DNA of 40,212 nt, from NCBI GenBank assembly GCA_002711105.1, contig PAIH01000023.1, positions 86,529-126,740 of the forward strand, read 5' to 3'. Position numbers and translations under genes: made by a program. Each line of letters starts with the position of its first letter. The first letter of the stretch is position 1. A model generated the notes under the pieces. The model saw only the letters and a program-made list of their open reading frames with translations, ran no database searches and was not told the DNA's origin. Of this stretch, positions 21,108 through 31,778 are shown one piece after another. Origin of the DNA: Planctomycetota bacterium (GTDB lineage Bacteria; Planctomycetota; UBA8108; UBA1146).

Positions 21108-21165
21108 TCCGCGAAGTCGATACCCACGACTCGATAAAATCCCGGTCCACCGGGTGCTGATCGCG

Positions 21166-21606
21166 CTAGAACCCCAGTTCCGGTCGCCGAAGAATTCCGC
21201 CCAGATGTGCGGTCCAGACTGAACTGGTAAAACCGATCAGGGTCAACCCGAGCACAATACGTAATAGTAACGGATGAGGTTCTTCCTCTTGCAGGTATGC
21301 GATGAGGGTCATCAGTGCCGCAACACCGGCTATCGCCATGATGGTGAAAGAGATCCGACCCCATAGTCCGTGATTTTCCACCTGCTCCTGGTCGAGCTGG
21401 ATGATCCCATCAAGCCATTCGGCTGAGCTGGTTCCCGTGAAGTAGGCGATCACTGTTGCGATGGCGCAGATCAGCACAAAGACGTGACCGATCTTGGAGT
21501 CAGCTACTGCCGAGGATCTGATCGCACGGATCAGAAAGAAAAGTGCCACCGGGCAAAGTAAAACCGGTATATGAACCACTAGCAAATGAACCCAGGTTGA
21601 GCCCAT
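21166..21606 (-). CDS. Small integral membrane protein, DUF2231-like
   Basis: Four hydrophobic segments, begins MGSTWVHLLVVHIPVLLCPVALFFLIRA, Glu-Asn-His loop (QVENHGLWGRISF). Confidence 0.55.
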   Translation of the reverse strand: MGSTWVHLLVVHIPVLLCPVALFFLIRAIRSSAVADSKIGHVFVLICAIATVIAYFTGTSSAEWLDGIIQLDQEQVENHGLWGRISFTIMAIAGVAALMTLIAYLQEEEPHPLLLRIVLGLTLIGFTSSVWTAHLGGILRRPELGF

Positions 21607-22490
21607 CAGTCACCTGTTCCGATCGCCTCGGTGGGATTCACGCCCTGGTCCACTTTTGTGTAATTGAGTTCAGAGCCTCGCATGCTGTGGGGGATCAAAT
21701 AGACCACGGTCATCACCAGAGCAGCGCACAGGACTAGGGTTCGACTGACCTTTTCGTTCTTCTTCTCACGTGTTCCGATAGTACCCACGGCGATCAGCCA
21801 GCTAACCCACATGATCAGCATTTTGTTATCGGTGAGATCTCCACCGAAAGGGAATCCAGTCCAGTATTCCCCGAAGGCAAACTTCTGAACGATCGGTCCG
21901 AGGATCATCCCCCCTGCGGTCATTCCTCCGAGGGCGATGAAGGACAGTTTACGCATGTCATCGGTACCAAAAATGGCTGCCAGTCCCGCTCGCATGCCGA
22001 TCAATACCGAAAAGAACATCATGATGATGTGTGGCCACAGGATGGCTCCCGGCACCGGATCCTTGTAGCGCAATACGATGTTGTCCTGTCCTTCTGCAGG
22101 AATCCTGAAGCTCTCACCTTCGACATCGAGGGTGATGTAGTATTCCATCTTTCCGGCCGAGGGTTGGATGGGTAGGTAGGCGGCCCACTCAAATCCCTCT
22201 TTGATCGGCTCTCGGACCAGAGGCTCCACTGTGAAAGAGTCATCGGTCGGGTAACGTTTGTGATGCAGTTTCGCCTCGAACTTTGTCATTTCGGAAGAAT
22301 CACCAGGATCGGGGAGAACGACACGTGCCTTGTGGGTGGTCTCTTGTGATCGAATGAGGCGGTACTTGTGCGATTTACCGCCGGCAACAAAGTCGCCGCG
22401 AAATGGATATGTCGGCCCCGTCGTTCTCTGATAGAACACCGCGGAGACCATGATGAGTACCGCCAGAACCCACAACCAGCCCTTGCTCAT
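21606..22490 (-). CDS. Hypothetical membrane protein (N-terminal TM, soluble domain, several C-terminal TMs)
   Basis: 294 aa; MSKGWLWVLAVLIMVSAVFYQRTTG..., then ILWPHIIMMFFSVLIGMRAGLAAIF..., abuts the DUF2231-like gene. Confidence 0.6.
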   Translation of the reverse strand: MSKGWLWVLAVLIMVSAVFYQRTTGPTYPFRGDFVAGGKSHKYRLIRSQETTHKARVVLPDPGDSSEMTKFEAKLHHKRYPTDDSFTVEPLVREPIKEGFEWAAYLPIQPSAGKMEYYITLDVEGESFRIPAEGQDNIVLRYKDPVPGAILWPHIIMMFFSVLIGMRAGLAAIFGTDDMRKLSFIALGGMTAGGMILGPIVQKFAFGEYWTGFPFGGDLTDNKMLIMWVSWLIAVGTIGTREKKNEKVSRTLVLCAALVMTVVYLIPHSMRGSELNYTKVDQGVNPTEAIGTGD

Positions 22491-22705
22491 ATTCAGCCCT
22501 CTTCCCTCGGATTCGTGACGAGATGAAACGTTGCATCTGAAATGGCGATGGCCCCCCCCTGGATGATATGGATCTTTTACTTTCTGTCGAGTGGGGTTAC
22601 TTTTTACGGCAGTGCCAAGAAGGGCACGGTTAGTTTATCCTAAGTCCAGAGCTGCCTCCTGAGGCGATCTGCACACCCTTGAATTGATTTGGAATCGATC
22701 ACCCG

Positions 22706-23539
22706 GTGCTTACTTGTACAGTTTTTTCTTCTACTCATGGCGACCCTGGTTTGTTGAGAAGCACGCTGGCGGCGGGCTTTGGGACGGTTGGACTGCTCCT
22801 GATCGGGTTTCTGGTGGGGTGCCACTACAGCAACTCTGATGAGAGAGTGGTTTTCCGTGTCCATGCCGCCTCGTCGTTGACAGAGGCCTTTCAGGAACTA
22901 GCACAGGAGTTTGAGAACACCCACCCTTCGATAGACGTTTCGATGGTCTTTTCAGGCAGTCAGGTTTTACGGATTCAAATCGAGCAAGGTGTCTCGTCGG
23001 ATGTTTTGGCTACTGCAAATCCCGAGCATATGGAGATCCTGGTTGAGTCCGGTCACGTAAAGAAGCCTCTGGTTTTTGCTCGTAACGAACTGGTACTGAT
23101 TGTTCCACTCGATAATCCCGCGGGCATCGTTTCCTTTGAGGATCTTCCAAAGGTCTCAAGCATGGTGGTGGGAACCGATCAGGTTCCTGTGGGTAGTTAC
23201 ACCGGGATGATGCTAGGTAAAGCCGGTCAAAAACTGGGAGTGGACTTCGAGAAGCAGAGTCGATCTCGGGTGGTTTCGCGTGAGAGTAACGTTCGCCTGG
23301 TACGGGCCAAAGTTGAAATGGGAGAAGCGGATGCTGCCGTCGTTTATCGCAGCGATGCGTTGGCTTCGGACCGGGTACAGTCGATTTCTATTCCGCATGA
23401 CATCAACATCCAGGCCAGGTATTTCATTGCAGAACTGGCCAACACAAATAACCGTCAGCTGGTCGGTGACTGGATTCAATTTGTCCTATCTGCTGCGGGC
23501 CAGGAGATCCTGGCTCGACATGGATTCGTGGAGGGATGA
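22706..23539 (+). CDS. modA: Molybdate ABC transporter substrate-binding protein
   Basis: [60 protein letters not shown]...VPVGSYTG...[13 protein letters not shown]; lipoprotein-like LLIGFLVGC upstream. Confidence 0.88.
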   Translation: MLTCTVFSSTHGDPGLLRSTLAAGFGTVGLLLIGFLVGCHYSNSDERVVFRVHAASSLTEAFQELAQEFENTHPSIDVSMVFSGSQVLRIQIEQGVSSDVLATANPEHMEILVESGHVKKPLVFARNELVLIVPLDNPAGIVSFEDLPKVSSMVVGTDQVPVGSYTGMMLGKAGQKLGVDFEKQSRSRVVSRESNVRLVRAKVEMGEADAAVVYRSDALASDRVQSISIPHDINIQARYFIAELANTNNRQLVGDWIQFVLSAAGQEILARHGFVEG

Positions 23540-24390
23540 TGTTGAAACGTCGTCATTCCTCCGGTCGTCTCTGGCCCGTGTTTCTTTGTGCATTGCCAAT
23601 GCTGGCGCTGCTGGTGTTGCCCATCATCGCCATTGTCACCGCCTCTTCACCTGCGGATCTGTTGGCTGGAGTGAGTCATCCATTGTTTGCCCCGGCATTG
23701 TGGCTCAGTGCCAAGACTACTCTATTCAGCCTCGTCGTCGTCGTTGTCACGGGAACTCCCCTGGCCTGGTGGTTGGCTCGATCTCCGGCGAGTCGTGCTC
23801 GCTGGGTCGAGTTGTTGGTTGATCTTCCCATCGTTTTACCGCCAGCGGTGGTGGGGATCGCCCTGTTGCAGACCTTTGGTCGCCGAGGGTTGCTCGGTTC
23901 TCCGCTGGAAGCTTTTGATTTGCAAATCCCCTTCACCACCGTTGCCGTTGTGCTGGCACAGGTGGTGGTCTCTGCTCCTTTTTACATCCAGTCGGCAGCG
24001 ACCGCTTTTCGGAAGGTCGATGACGATCTTCTGATCGTCGCAAGGACTCTCGGTCAATCTCCTGCGGGTGCTTTCTTCCGGGTCGCTTTACCGCTTGCAA
24101 TGCCAGGTCTCATCAGCGGCGCGGCACTTTGCTGGGCTCGAGCGCTGGGTGAATTCGGGGCGACCCTGCTTTTTGCTGGCAACATGCCAGGAACCACCCA
24201 GACGATGCCGCTCGCCATCTACATGGCTCTGGAATCGGATGTCCGTACTGCGTTAGCGATATCGCTGGTACTGGCGGCGGTGGCGGTGCTACTTCTCTTT
24301 GCATTGCGTTTCATCCCATCCGTCTGGTCGCGTCGTCGTATTCCGGGCATCCCCGTCAATGACGACAACCCGATAGGAGCGCAAAGATGA
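23536..24390 (+). CDS. modB: Molybdate ABC transporter permease
   Basis: Hydrophobic permease with [33 protein letters not shown] motif characteristic of ModB. Confidence 0.9.
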   Translation: MMLKRRHSSGRLWPVFLCALPMLALLVLPIIAIVTASSPADLLAGVSHPLFAPALWLSAKTTLFSLVVVVVTGTPLAWWLARSPASRARWVELLVDLPIVLPPAVVGIALLQTFGRRGLLGSPLEAFDLQIPFTTVAVVLAQVVVSAPFYIQSAATAFRKVDDDLLIVARTLGQSPAGAFFRVALPLAMPGLISGAALCWARALGEFGATLLFAGNMPGTTQTMPLAIYMALESDVRTALAISLVLAAVAVLLLFALRFIPSVWSRRRIPGIPVNDDNPIGAQR

Positions 24391-25136
24391 GCTGGCAGTT
24401 GAGCATCCGTTTACGACTGGGGGATCTGGATCTCGATGTGGAAATGGAAGGCGCTTCCACACCTGTTGCCCTGGTGGGGCCGAACGGTTCGGGAAAGACG
24501 ACCTTATTACGCACCATCGCCGGAGCTCATCACCCGGATTCGGGGCGAATCGTGGTGGGGGGGCGTGCTCTCTTCGATTCGGAAAAGGGAATCCACCTGG
24601 CACCGAATGAACGGCGAGTCGGATACGTGCCTCAGGGTTACGGCCTCTTTCCTCATTTGCGTGTGGCTGACAACGTCGCGTTTGGAACCCGTACGCAGCC
24701 TCAATTATCCCGACAGGATCGTCGTACCATCGCCCTGGAAACCCTGGAGCAACTGGGAGCGGTACGCCTGGCGGATCGGTGGCCGTCGACCCTCTCCGGG
24801 GGTGAACAGCAGACCGTGGCCCTGGCAAGAACCCTGGTTATCGATCCCCAGCTATTACTTCTGGATGAACCGCTGGCGGCTCTGGATGCCTCAGCACGTC
24901 GGGCACTACGAGCGCATCTTGCCCAGCATCTTGCCGAACGAAGTATTCCATCGATCGTGATCACCCATGACGTGCGAGATGTACGAGCTCTCGGAGCCAC
25001 CGTAAATGTCATCGAGAAGGGCAAGATCATCCAGCGTGGCAGTGCACACGAGCTAACCGAACAACCTGCTACCGAGTTTGTTGCGGAGTTTTTCGACACG
25101 GAGGTGTCAGATTTTACTCCCCCGAAGTTCCACTAG
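24387..25136 (+). CDS. modC: Molybdate ABC transporter ATP-binding protein (no obvious C-terminal Mop/TOBE domain)
   Basis: [71 protein letters not shown]; ends soon after the ABC domain (249 aa). Confidence 0.87.
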   Translation: MSWQLSIRLRLGDLDLDVEMEGASTPVALVGPNGSGKTTLLRTIAGAHHPDSGRIVVGGRALFDSEKGIHLAPNERRVGYVPQGYGLFPHLRVADNVAFGTRTQPQLSRQDRRTIALETLEQLGAVRLADRWPSTLSGGEQQTVALARTLVIDPQLLLLDEPLAALDASARRALRAHLAQHLAERSIPSIVITHDVRDVRALGATVNVIEKGKIIQRGSAHELTEQPATEFVAEFFDTEVSDFTPPKFH

Positions 25137-25208
25137 GATTGCCTCCAGGCCGGTTTGCCCTGGATCCGGAAGAAGTGTCAGAAGCGGTCCAGCACCTTCG
25201 AGCAATAG

Positions 25209-28109
25209 TTAGCCGGTCTGACGAGCCAGCAGTGTAGCAAAAGTACCGCCGGCATTCGCGAGCTCGCCATACGTACCCTGTTCAATGACACGGCCCTGGT
25301 CGAGCACATAGATACAATCAGAATCCCGTATTGAGCTCAATCTATGGGCGATCACGATACGAGTTACCTGTCGACGATTGAGGCTATCGTTGACGATTTT
25401 CTGCGAGCGGTTGTCGAGAGCGCTCGTGGCTTCATCAAGGAAGATGATTTTAGGTTTACGAATCAGGGCCCGACAGATGAGAAGTCGTTGACGCTGGCCC
25501 CCGGATAAGTTGGTTCCACCTTCGCTGACCACGGTGTGCATCTGCATCGGCATCGATCGGATATCGTCGGCGATGCCTCCCTCTTCCGCTGCTTCCCAGG
25601 CTTCTTCAAGACTGTAGACCGATCCCACGGTGATGTTTTCGTAGATGGAACCGGCTCCGATATGGCCAGATTGCAGCACCACCCCCAACTGGCGTCGGAC
25701 TGCAGTCGTATCGATGGAATTAACGTCTTGCCCATCAAATCGAACTTCCCCGCTCTCGGGAGTTTCAAATCCGAGCATCAATCGGAGCAAGGTCGATTTA
25801 CCGCAGCCAGAAGTGCCGGTCAGGGCTATGCACTGGCCGGGCTTGGCGTGGATGGAAACATCTTCGAGGATCTTGGGTCCTTCTGGCGAGTATCGGAAAT
25901 GAATCCTGGAGAGTTCGATATCCCCTTTGAGTTGGCCAGGGTCGACACTTGCCGAAACAGTTTCCAGCTCGGCAGAAAGCAGAGGTTGCATCCGATTAGC
26001 CAGGACCGTGGTGTCTAGAAATCCCACGATGGTCGAACTCAAGGTCAGAGCTCCACCCAGGAATATTCCCAGAGCAGCATTGAACGCAAGGAAGATACCA
26101 ATCGATAGGCTGGTACCCGCTGGTCCCTGCCCGATTACCATTGGGATCGCGAGCATGAACAGAATCAGCGTGCTCAACATCGGAATGGCTTGGTTGAAAA
26201 GGTTGAGTACATCAACGGTCCGCTGGACCTTGTTGGATAGATTTAACTGACGAGCCACCCGCTCCATCCACAGTGCAAATGCCCTTCGCTCGGCTCCAGC
26301 CACCCGTAATTTACTGACAGCATTGATGAGCTGAACTTCGAAACCGAAAAGCTCGCCTTCTTCTTCCATCAATTTTCGGGCGTGACGACGAATAATAGCA
26401 CCGCCGATGACTGTGACGATGGCGACAACCAGTGCTATTGCGATTGCGACCAGAGCAAGTTGAGAGTTGTAGTAAATCAGAAGGCCTACATTGAGTAAGG
26501 CCATGAATGAGGTCATCAGGGTCAGCAAGGTGGACCCGCTCAACTCCTGACTGATGGAATGTGCTGCAGAAACACGCTGTAACAAATCTCCGGTGGAGTA
26601 TTTCGAGAAAAATGAAACGCGTAATCGAAGAAGCCGATCCCAGATCGCAGCCTGTGCAGCGAAATCCGTACTTACTGAGAGTCGAATGCTTACGAAAGAC
26701 TGGAATACATTCAAGATGGTCATCCCGATGGAAACGGCAACAAGAGCAGCGCCAAGTTCTATCAGTAGCCGGGAGTTAGCATTGGGAATTGCGTTATCGA
26801 GCACAATGGCCATCGCTTGGGGAAGGAGCATTCCCATCAGAGTGAGGAAAATCGCAGCGACGAAGAAGGAGACCATATCTGGTAACTTCTTGTGAAGACA
26901 GAAAGCTACAAGGCCGTAAGGGCTCTTTTCCTTCTCGTCCAGGGATCTGATCAAAACGATAGCATCCTGATGTAGCAAGGATGCGGAGTTGGCATCAACA
27001 GGAGTACGCGAGTCGTCCTGGGGGTCATAGATCAGATAACGCCCCTTGCTTGCCTGTAGAATCGCTACCGGTCTGCCATCTTCATTCAGATATCCGACAA
27101 GAGGGCCAACATCACTTTTCCACCACTTTCCTCTGAGCATGACTCGGCGGTACTGAATGCGTGATGCTCGAGTGATCGCTTCTGCAGGATCGTTCAGTGT
27201 TTCGAGATTGGTGGAATCTGCGATCGGTAGGATCTCGATGCCTTTTTCAGAACCAACTAACTTCATCACCGAATAGAGATCGTCACCCTGACCAATAGCA
27301 GTGGATTGTGGATTCAAGACTGATGCAAGTTTGGAGAGTGCGCGTTCCGATTCCTTTTTCTCGACCAGGTCCCTCTGGTAAACGCGTTCAGAGTTCGATG
27401 AGAGTTCCTGTTTTCTGAATAGTTCTCTTTTTACCTGGATCCAGCGATTGAGCCGCTGAAGCGCTGCCAGTGAACCCTCAATAGAAACTTGTGTAGAATC
27501 GAGTGTCTCGATTTGAAGTTCTTCGGAAGCCTCAAGCCAGCTGCCAGAAGGTAGCAAGAGAAGATCGTCTTGTTCAAAAACAGATTCAGTCCCGACAAAA
27601 GTTCCCCTGCCTTGACTTAATCGGACCCATAATCCTGTATCGGAAATTGGCTCTACCTGATGGCCTGGTGACATGACGAGGTTGTCTCCAGTTTTTAACC
27701 TCTGGCATGAAGAAGGAACGGAACCAGGATCAAGCAAGGAAATGATCTTGGATGACCAGGCCTGGATAGCCGTTACAGCAGAAACCTTCATCGATTCGGC
27801 AACGTATTCGAGGTGTTCCTTCGGCAGTTCAATTACCCGGAGAGTTTCTTGAGCAAGCAACATCACAGCATGATTAATCGGGGAATCTTCGTCCTGGATG
27901 GAAAACAAGATCTCGCCAGGTTTGGTATTACTGATGAACTGGCGACGACCTGTTGCATGAGAATCCAGAACATCTGTGGAAACAACTTCGCCCTCTCCGT
28001 CGAGAACCACCCAGATCATCGTCGGATCGTTCAGCAGCAGAGAGCGATGCCCTGAGATTTCTTGAATCGTACCGTCGCGCTCTAGTAGTTGTGCTTCAGG
28101 TACCATCAC
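25209..28109 (-). CDS. NHLM-type bacteriocin/peptide export ABC transporter, ATP-binding/permease protein (no peptidase domain)
   Basis: 966 aa; long N-terminal region, ABC TM domain, GTSGCGKSTLLRLMLGFETPESGEVRFDGQDV, LSGGQRQRLLICRALIRKPKIIFLDEATSALD; in operon with C39-ABC and HlyD. Confidence 0.85.
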   Translation of the reverse strand: MMVPEAQLLERDGTIQEISGHRSLLLNDPTMIWVVLDGEGEVVSTDVLDSHATGRRQFISNTKPGEILFSIQDEDSPINHAVMLLAQETLRVIELPKEHLEYVAESMKVSAVTAIQAWSSKIISLLDPGSVPSSCQRLKTGDNLVMSPGHQVEPISDTGLWVRLSQGRGTFVGTESVFEQDDLLLLPSGSWLEASEELQIETLDSTQVSIEGSLAALQRLNRWIQVKRELFRKQELSSNSERVYQRDLVEKKESERALSKLASVLNPQSTAIGQGDDLYSVMKLVGSEKGIEILPIADSTNLETLNDPAEAITRASRIQYRRVMLRGKWWKSDVGPLVGYLNEDGRPVAILQASKGRYLIYDPQDDSRTPVDANSASLLHQDAIVLIRSLDEKEKSPYGLVAFCLHKKLPDMVSFFVAAIFLTLMGMLLPQAMAIVLDNAIPNANSRLLIELGAALVAVSIGMTILNVFQSFVSIRLSVSTDFAAQAAIWDRLLRLRVSFFSKYSTGDLLQRVSAAHSISQELSGSTLLTLMTSFMALLNVGLLIYYNSQLALVAIAIALVVAIVTVIGGAIIRRHARKLMEEEGELFGFEVQLINAVSKLRVAGAERRAFALWMERVARQLNLSNKVQRTVDVLNLFNQAIPMLSTLILFMLAIPMVIGQGPAGTSLSIGIFLAFNAALGIFLGGALTLSSTIVGFLDTTVLANRMQPLLSAELETVSASVDPGQLKGDIELSRIHFRYSPEGPKILEDVSIHAKPGQCIALTGTSGCGKSTLLRLMLGFETPESGEVRFDGQDVNSIDTTAVRRQLGVVLQSGHIGAGSIYENITVGSVYSLEEAWEAAEEGGIADDIRSMPMQMHTVVSEGGTNLSGGQRQRLLICRALIRKPKIIFLDEATSALDNRSQKIVNDSLNRRQVTRIVIAHRLSSIRDSDCIYVLDQGRVIEQGTYGELANAGGTFATLLARQTG

Positions 28110-30292
28110 GCGCTCTTCTCTTTGAACTGGTCATCTAGCTTGAGAAGTTCTGAGTAGGCACCACCTGAATGGAATAGCTCATCATGATTGCCGCGTTCAA
28201 CAACCTTGCCCTGTTCCAGCACTACAATCTCTGTGCAGTCACGAATAGTGCTCAGTCGGTGAGACACGAAGATAGAGGAGCAACCCCGCATCCTCATCCG
28301 GTCAAGAACAACTCGTTCCGTTTCTGTATCGAGAGCACTAGTGGCTTCATCGAGGATCAGGATGGTGGGATTGGTTACGAGAGTTCTCGCGATCTCTAAC
28401 CTTTGTCTTTGCCCTCCGCTCAGATTGTTGCCACCCTCGATCAGTTCGGAGTCGAATCCGCCAGGTAAAGCGGTAATGGTCTCCAGAATGGCGGCATCTT
28501 CACACGCTTGTTGCAGATCAATTTCAGGAACTGTCGAATCCCAGAGTGTGAGGTTGTCTCGGACGGTACCACTGAAAAGCAGGATTTCCTGGCTGATGAA
28601 GGAGAAGGAATTGACGAACAGGCTTCGGGGCAATTCTTCACGCGGAATGCCATCGAAGTAGATCTTGCCGCTCCAGGGAGAGAGTTCTCCTGAGATCAAT
28701 TTCGCAAGCGTTGATTTTCCTGATCCGCTGCCTCCAACCAGGGCAACCCGATCCCCCGGTTTGATATGCAGATTGAGGTTCTCCAGCAGTGGGGGATCAA
28801 GAGGGTTGTATCCGAAGGAGATATCTTCAAGTCGTACATCTCCATTGAGAAAAGTGCTGCCATTTTTGGAACTGCCGTCGGTTGGTTCTTCGACATAGTT
28901 TTCAATGGGATACTTCAATACATCATCGATACGATCAAGATCTCCGCGCATCTCCTGAGTTACCGAGCCAAGATCGAGTAAGTTCTCTATGGGGCTCAAG
29001 AAGCTGGTCATCAACGATTGGAAAGCGACCAGCATTCCTATTGTCATGAATCCATCGAGCACCCTGAATCCACCAACGATGATGACCAGAACGGTAGCAA
29101 TTGAACCGAGCAGGACAGGCATGGTATTCAGAAGAATGCTGGAAACCTGTAGCTTTTGTTGAGCATTGATCGCCTTGGAATAGTATCCAGACCATTTTTC
29201 AAAAAAGCCTGCTTCGAGTCCACTGGCCTTGATCGTTTCCATCCCCTGCAAGCCAGCCATCGCAGAACCTTCGGCTTTTCCAAACTCCTGCAGAACACGC
29301 ATTGAAGATTCAACTCGACTGCCGGAAATCCATCTCAAGACGATGAAGTTGAGCAACGCAAAACAGAGTCCGATACAGGTCAGTAGTACGTCGTAATACA
29401 GCATCACGGTCAAATACAGAGCTGCCATGACCACATCGATAACAGTTTGGGCCAGTCTACCGGACAGATCCGCCGCCAGGTCTTGATTCAGCTGGCTACG
29501 ACTGGCGACTTCACCAGCAAATCTCTGAACGTAGAACTCGTTTGGTAATTTTAATAGATGCCATAAGAACTGGCTTGAGAGTTTGATCGTCAAATTTAGC
29601 CGTAGTCTACGGAGTGAATTTAGCTGCAAGTACTTTAGCCCGATGCTCAGCAGGATGGAGGCTGCCAGGGCGATCATGATGGGCCGTGCCCAGTCGGTCC
29701 GGCCCTCCAGGATGATGTCGTCGAGGAATACTTGCAAAAGTACAGGGAACAGGATTCCCGGAATTACCATCAAGAAGCCGATTAAGATGCAGAACGCTAT
29801 TGGAAGTGAAGAGCCTTCCAATCTATCTGCTACTGCACGAAGCAGGCTTGGCTTCTTTCCGCCTTTTTTAAACTCTTCACCAGGTTTCATCGCCAGTGCT
29901 ACACCAGTGAAACTCCGCTCAAAATCAGCAAGAGGTATCACGCGATGACCCATGGCAGGATCATTGATGTAGACCTTGTCCTTCTTGAAACCTTCAAGAA
30001 CAACAAAGTGATTGAACTCCCAGAATAGAATACAAGGTAACTGCTGAGCACGGAGAGAAGAGATGCTGGCCTTCAGGCCATTGGCTTCCATCCCGTACTT
30101 GCGGGCAGCCCTGAGGACATTGGCAGCTTTACTCCCATCGCGTGAGACACCACAGTTTTGTCTCAGTTTGGCAAGGGGCTCAATTCTGCCGTAGTAACCC
30201 AATACCATCGCTAACGATGCAGCACCACATTCTACTGCTTCGAGCTGTAGAACAGTTGGAGTCTTGACACGTTTGTTGGCGCCTTTGTTCAT
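28106..30292 (-). CDS. NHLM-type peptide export ABC transporter with N-terminal C39 peptidase domain
   Basis: C39 catalytic residues: TPTVLQLEAVECGAASLAMVLGYYG (Cys), EFNHFVVLEGF (His), INDPAMGHRVI (Asp); TM domain; GGSGSGKSTLAKLISGE; LSGGQRQRLEIARTLVTNPTILILDEATSALD. ORF call opens at an upstream GTG (30310). Confidence 0.93.
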   Translation of the reverse strand: MNKGANKRVKTPTVLQLEAVECGAASLAMVLGYYGRIEPLAKLRQNCGVSRDGSKAANVLRAARKYGMEANGLKASISSLRAQQLPCILFWEFNHFVVLEGFKKDKVYINDPAMGHRVIPLADFERSFTGVALAMKPGEEFKKGGKKPSLLRAVADRLEGSSLPIAFCILIGFLMVIPGILFPVLLQVFLDDIILEGRTDWARPIMIALAASILLSIGLKYLQLNSLRRLRLNLTIKLSSQFLWHLLKLPNEFYVQRFAGEVASRSQLNQDLAADLSGRLAQTVIDVVMAALYLTVMLYYDVLLTCIGLCFALLNFIVLRWISGSRVESSMRVLQEFGKAEGSAMAGLQGMETIKASGLEAGFFEKWSGYYSKAINAQQKLQVSSILLNTMPVLLGSIATVLVIIVGGFRVLDGFMTIGMLVAFQSLMTSFLSPIENLLDLGSVTQEMRGDLDRIDDVLKYPIENYVEEPTDGSSKNGSTFLNGDVRLEDISFGYNPLDPPLLENLNLHIKPGDRVALVGGSGSGKSTLAKLISGELSPWSGKIYFDGIPREELPRSLFVNSFSFISQEILLFSGTVRDNLTLWDSTVPEIDLQQACEDAAILETITALPGGFDSELIEGGNNLSGGQRQRLEIARTLVTNPTILILDEATSALDTETERVVLDRMRMRGCSSIFVSHRLSTIRDCTEIVVLEQGKVVERGNHDELFHSGGAYSELLKLDDQFKEKSA

Positions 30293-30299
30293 GTTGGTT

Positions 30300-31742
30300 C
30301 TAGTAACCACCGAGTTCTCTTAGGAAAGGCAACAGGAAGGTGATCGGCTTTCTGTATTCGATGGTCGCATCGAGTGTGAGAGTCATTCCTGAGGTAATTT
30401 TGATGTCAGGACCGCTACCTGAAGACCAGTTGTATCCACTCGGATTTTGGTCATCGGTTGTTAGTCTACTCCGAATTTCGATCATCGATCCGGCTGTTCC
30501 GAAGCTCATGGCAAGTTCACGATTGCCAACAATCGCTGCGATTGAATCTGTTGACCTTGGAACAGAAGAAACACTAGTGATTTCACCGATGATGCTTCCG
30601 TATCGTTCTCTCTTGATCGTTGTGGGGGTGATGCGAGTTTGCATTCCGGATTTGATTTTCTTGCCGTCCTTCATGGGGAAATAGGCAACTGCAACGAGCC
30701 CGTCTGGTGAACTGTTTGACTCTATCGATCCGATTTGCTGGCCCGGGGTCAAAATTTGTCCCGTTACGACAGTGAGCTCAAGAATTTTGCCCGAATGCGG
30801 CGAAACGATTTGTGATTGATGGGCAAGATCCTGCTCAAGCCTCTGGAGACGACCTTCAGCCTCTACCAGTTCAAGTTTTGTATTTGTTTCGGAGGTAAGT
30901 TCGGCTTGATCCAGTCTGGCAACCTGGACGTCCAGCTCTTCTATTTGTTTTTGCAGTTCTTCAATGCCATCCAGGCGTTCTTGATGCTCGGACAAAAACT
31001 TGAGCCTCTGGAACTCAATTTCCTGTTGCTTCAAGCTCAGTTCCGAGAGCGCAATTTTGTTGCTCAGTAATTGCTGCCGTGTATCTGTCAATTCTTGATC
31101 GTATGCAGCAAAAATCTTCTGTTGAGTCAGCGCCTCGAAATCGGACAGTTTCTTTTCCAGGAATTTGCCTAGAGTTTTCAGATCAGATTTATGCTCCTTC
31201 AGTTGATTCGATTGATTCTCAAGATAGCGCTGACTTTCAGCCTGCCTTGCTGTAGCCAGTTCACCGTTGTCTTCGATTCGCTGCTGATACCAGTTTCGCT
31301 TGGCCTGGATGAACTGCTTTTCGGATGCCAGTGTGAATTTACGAAGCGGCTCGACTGTTGCCACCCTGATACGCAACTCTCGGAGGAGCTCCTTATCGAC
31401 ATTGAATTGTTCTGTCAGTGTCGGTTGGTAGATCTCTGCCAGTACCTGTCCTTTTTCAACGGAGTCCCCGATCTCGAAGTTGAGATGCATGAGCTGACCA
31501 TGCGAATGGCTCTGTAAAGGAACGATTCGGCCCGGATGGACCATGATGCCGTTGGAGCTCACGTTGACCGGAATCTGCCCGAAGACGCACCAGATTCCGA
31601 ACCCCAGGCAGCCAAGCCCGACCACGAGGAGAGGGATCCAGTTACGCCTGGGTAGGACCTGTAACATCGTGTCCAGTTGTTCCGGCGTCGAGATGTGATC
31701 AAGAGCCTTCTGGCGAAATAATGAAGACTGTTCGGCGGGCAC
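30300..31742 (-). CDS. HlyD-family (NHLM-type) secretion adaptor protein
   Basis: Single N-terminal TM (PLLVVGLGCLGFGIWCVFGQIPVNVSSNGIMVHPGRIVPLQSHSHGQLMHLNFEIGDSVEKGQVLAEI), long coiled coil, second lipoyl half (SPHSGKILELTVVTGQILTPGQQIGSIE). GTG start. Confidence 0.88.
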   Translation of the reverse strand: MPAEQSSLFRQKALDHISTPEQLDTMLQVLPRRNWIPLLVVGLGCLGFGIWCVFGQIPVNVSSNGIMVHPGRIVPLQSHSHGQLMHLNFEIGDSVEKGQVLAEIYQPTLTEQFNVDKELLRELRIRVATVEPLRKFTLASEKQFIQAKRNWYQQRIEDNGELATARQAESQRYLENQSNQLKEHKSDLKTLGKFLEKKLSDFEALTQQKIFAAYDQELTDTRQQLLSNKIALSELSLKQQEIEFQRLKFLSEHQERLDGIEELQKQIEELDVQVARLDQAELTSETNTKLELVEAEGRLQRLEQDLAHQSQIVSPHSGKILELTVVTGQILTPGQQIGSIESNSSPDGLVAVAYFPMKDGKKIKSGMQTRITPTTIKRERYGSIIGEITSVSSVPRSTDSIAAIVGNRELAMSFGTAGSMIEIRSRLTTDDQNPSGYNWSSGSGPDIKITSGMTLTLDATIEYRKPITFLLPFLRELGGY

Positions 31743-31778
31743 GAAATCCTCCAGGCTAGATCTGTTGTCAGTTTGAAA

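Noticed and set aside
22491-22705. Possible Moco-type riboswitch upstream of modA
   Set aside because: Only short hairpins (e.g. GTGCC-aagaag-GGCAC) are visible; I could not match the conserved Moco RNA architecture. A covariance-model search would decide.
25137-25208. CCAGG-N9-CCTGG hairpin between modC and the exporter as a bidirectional terminator
   Set aside because: Short stem with no T-tract on either side; not supportable without expression data.
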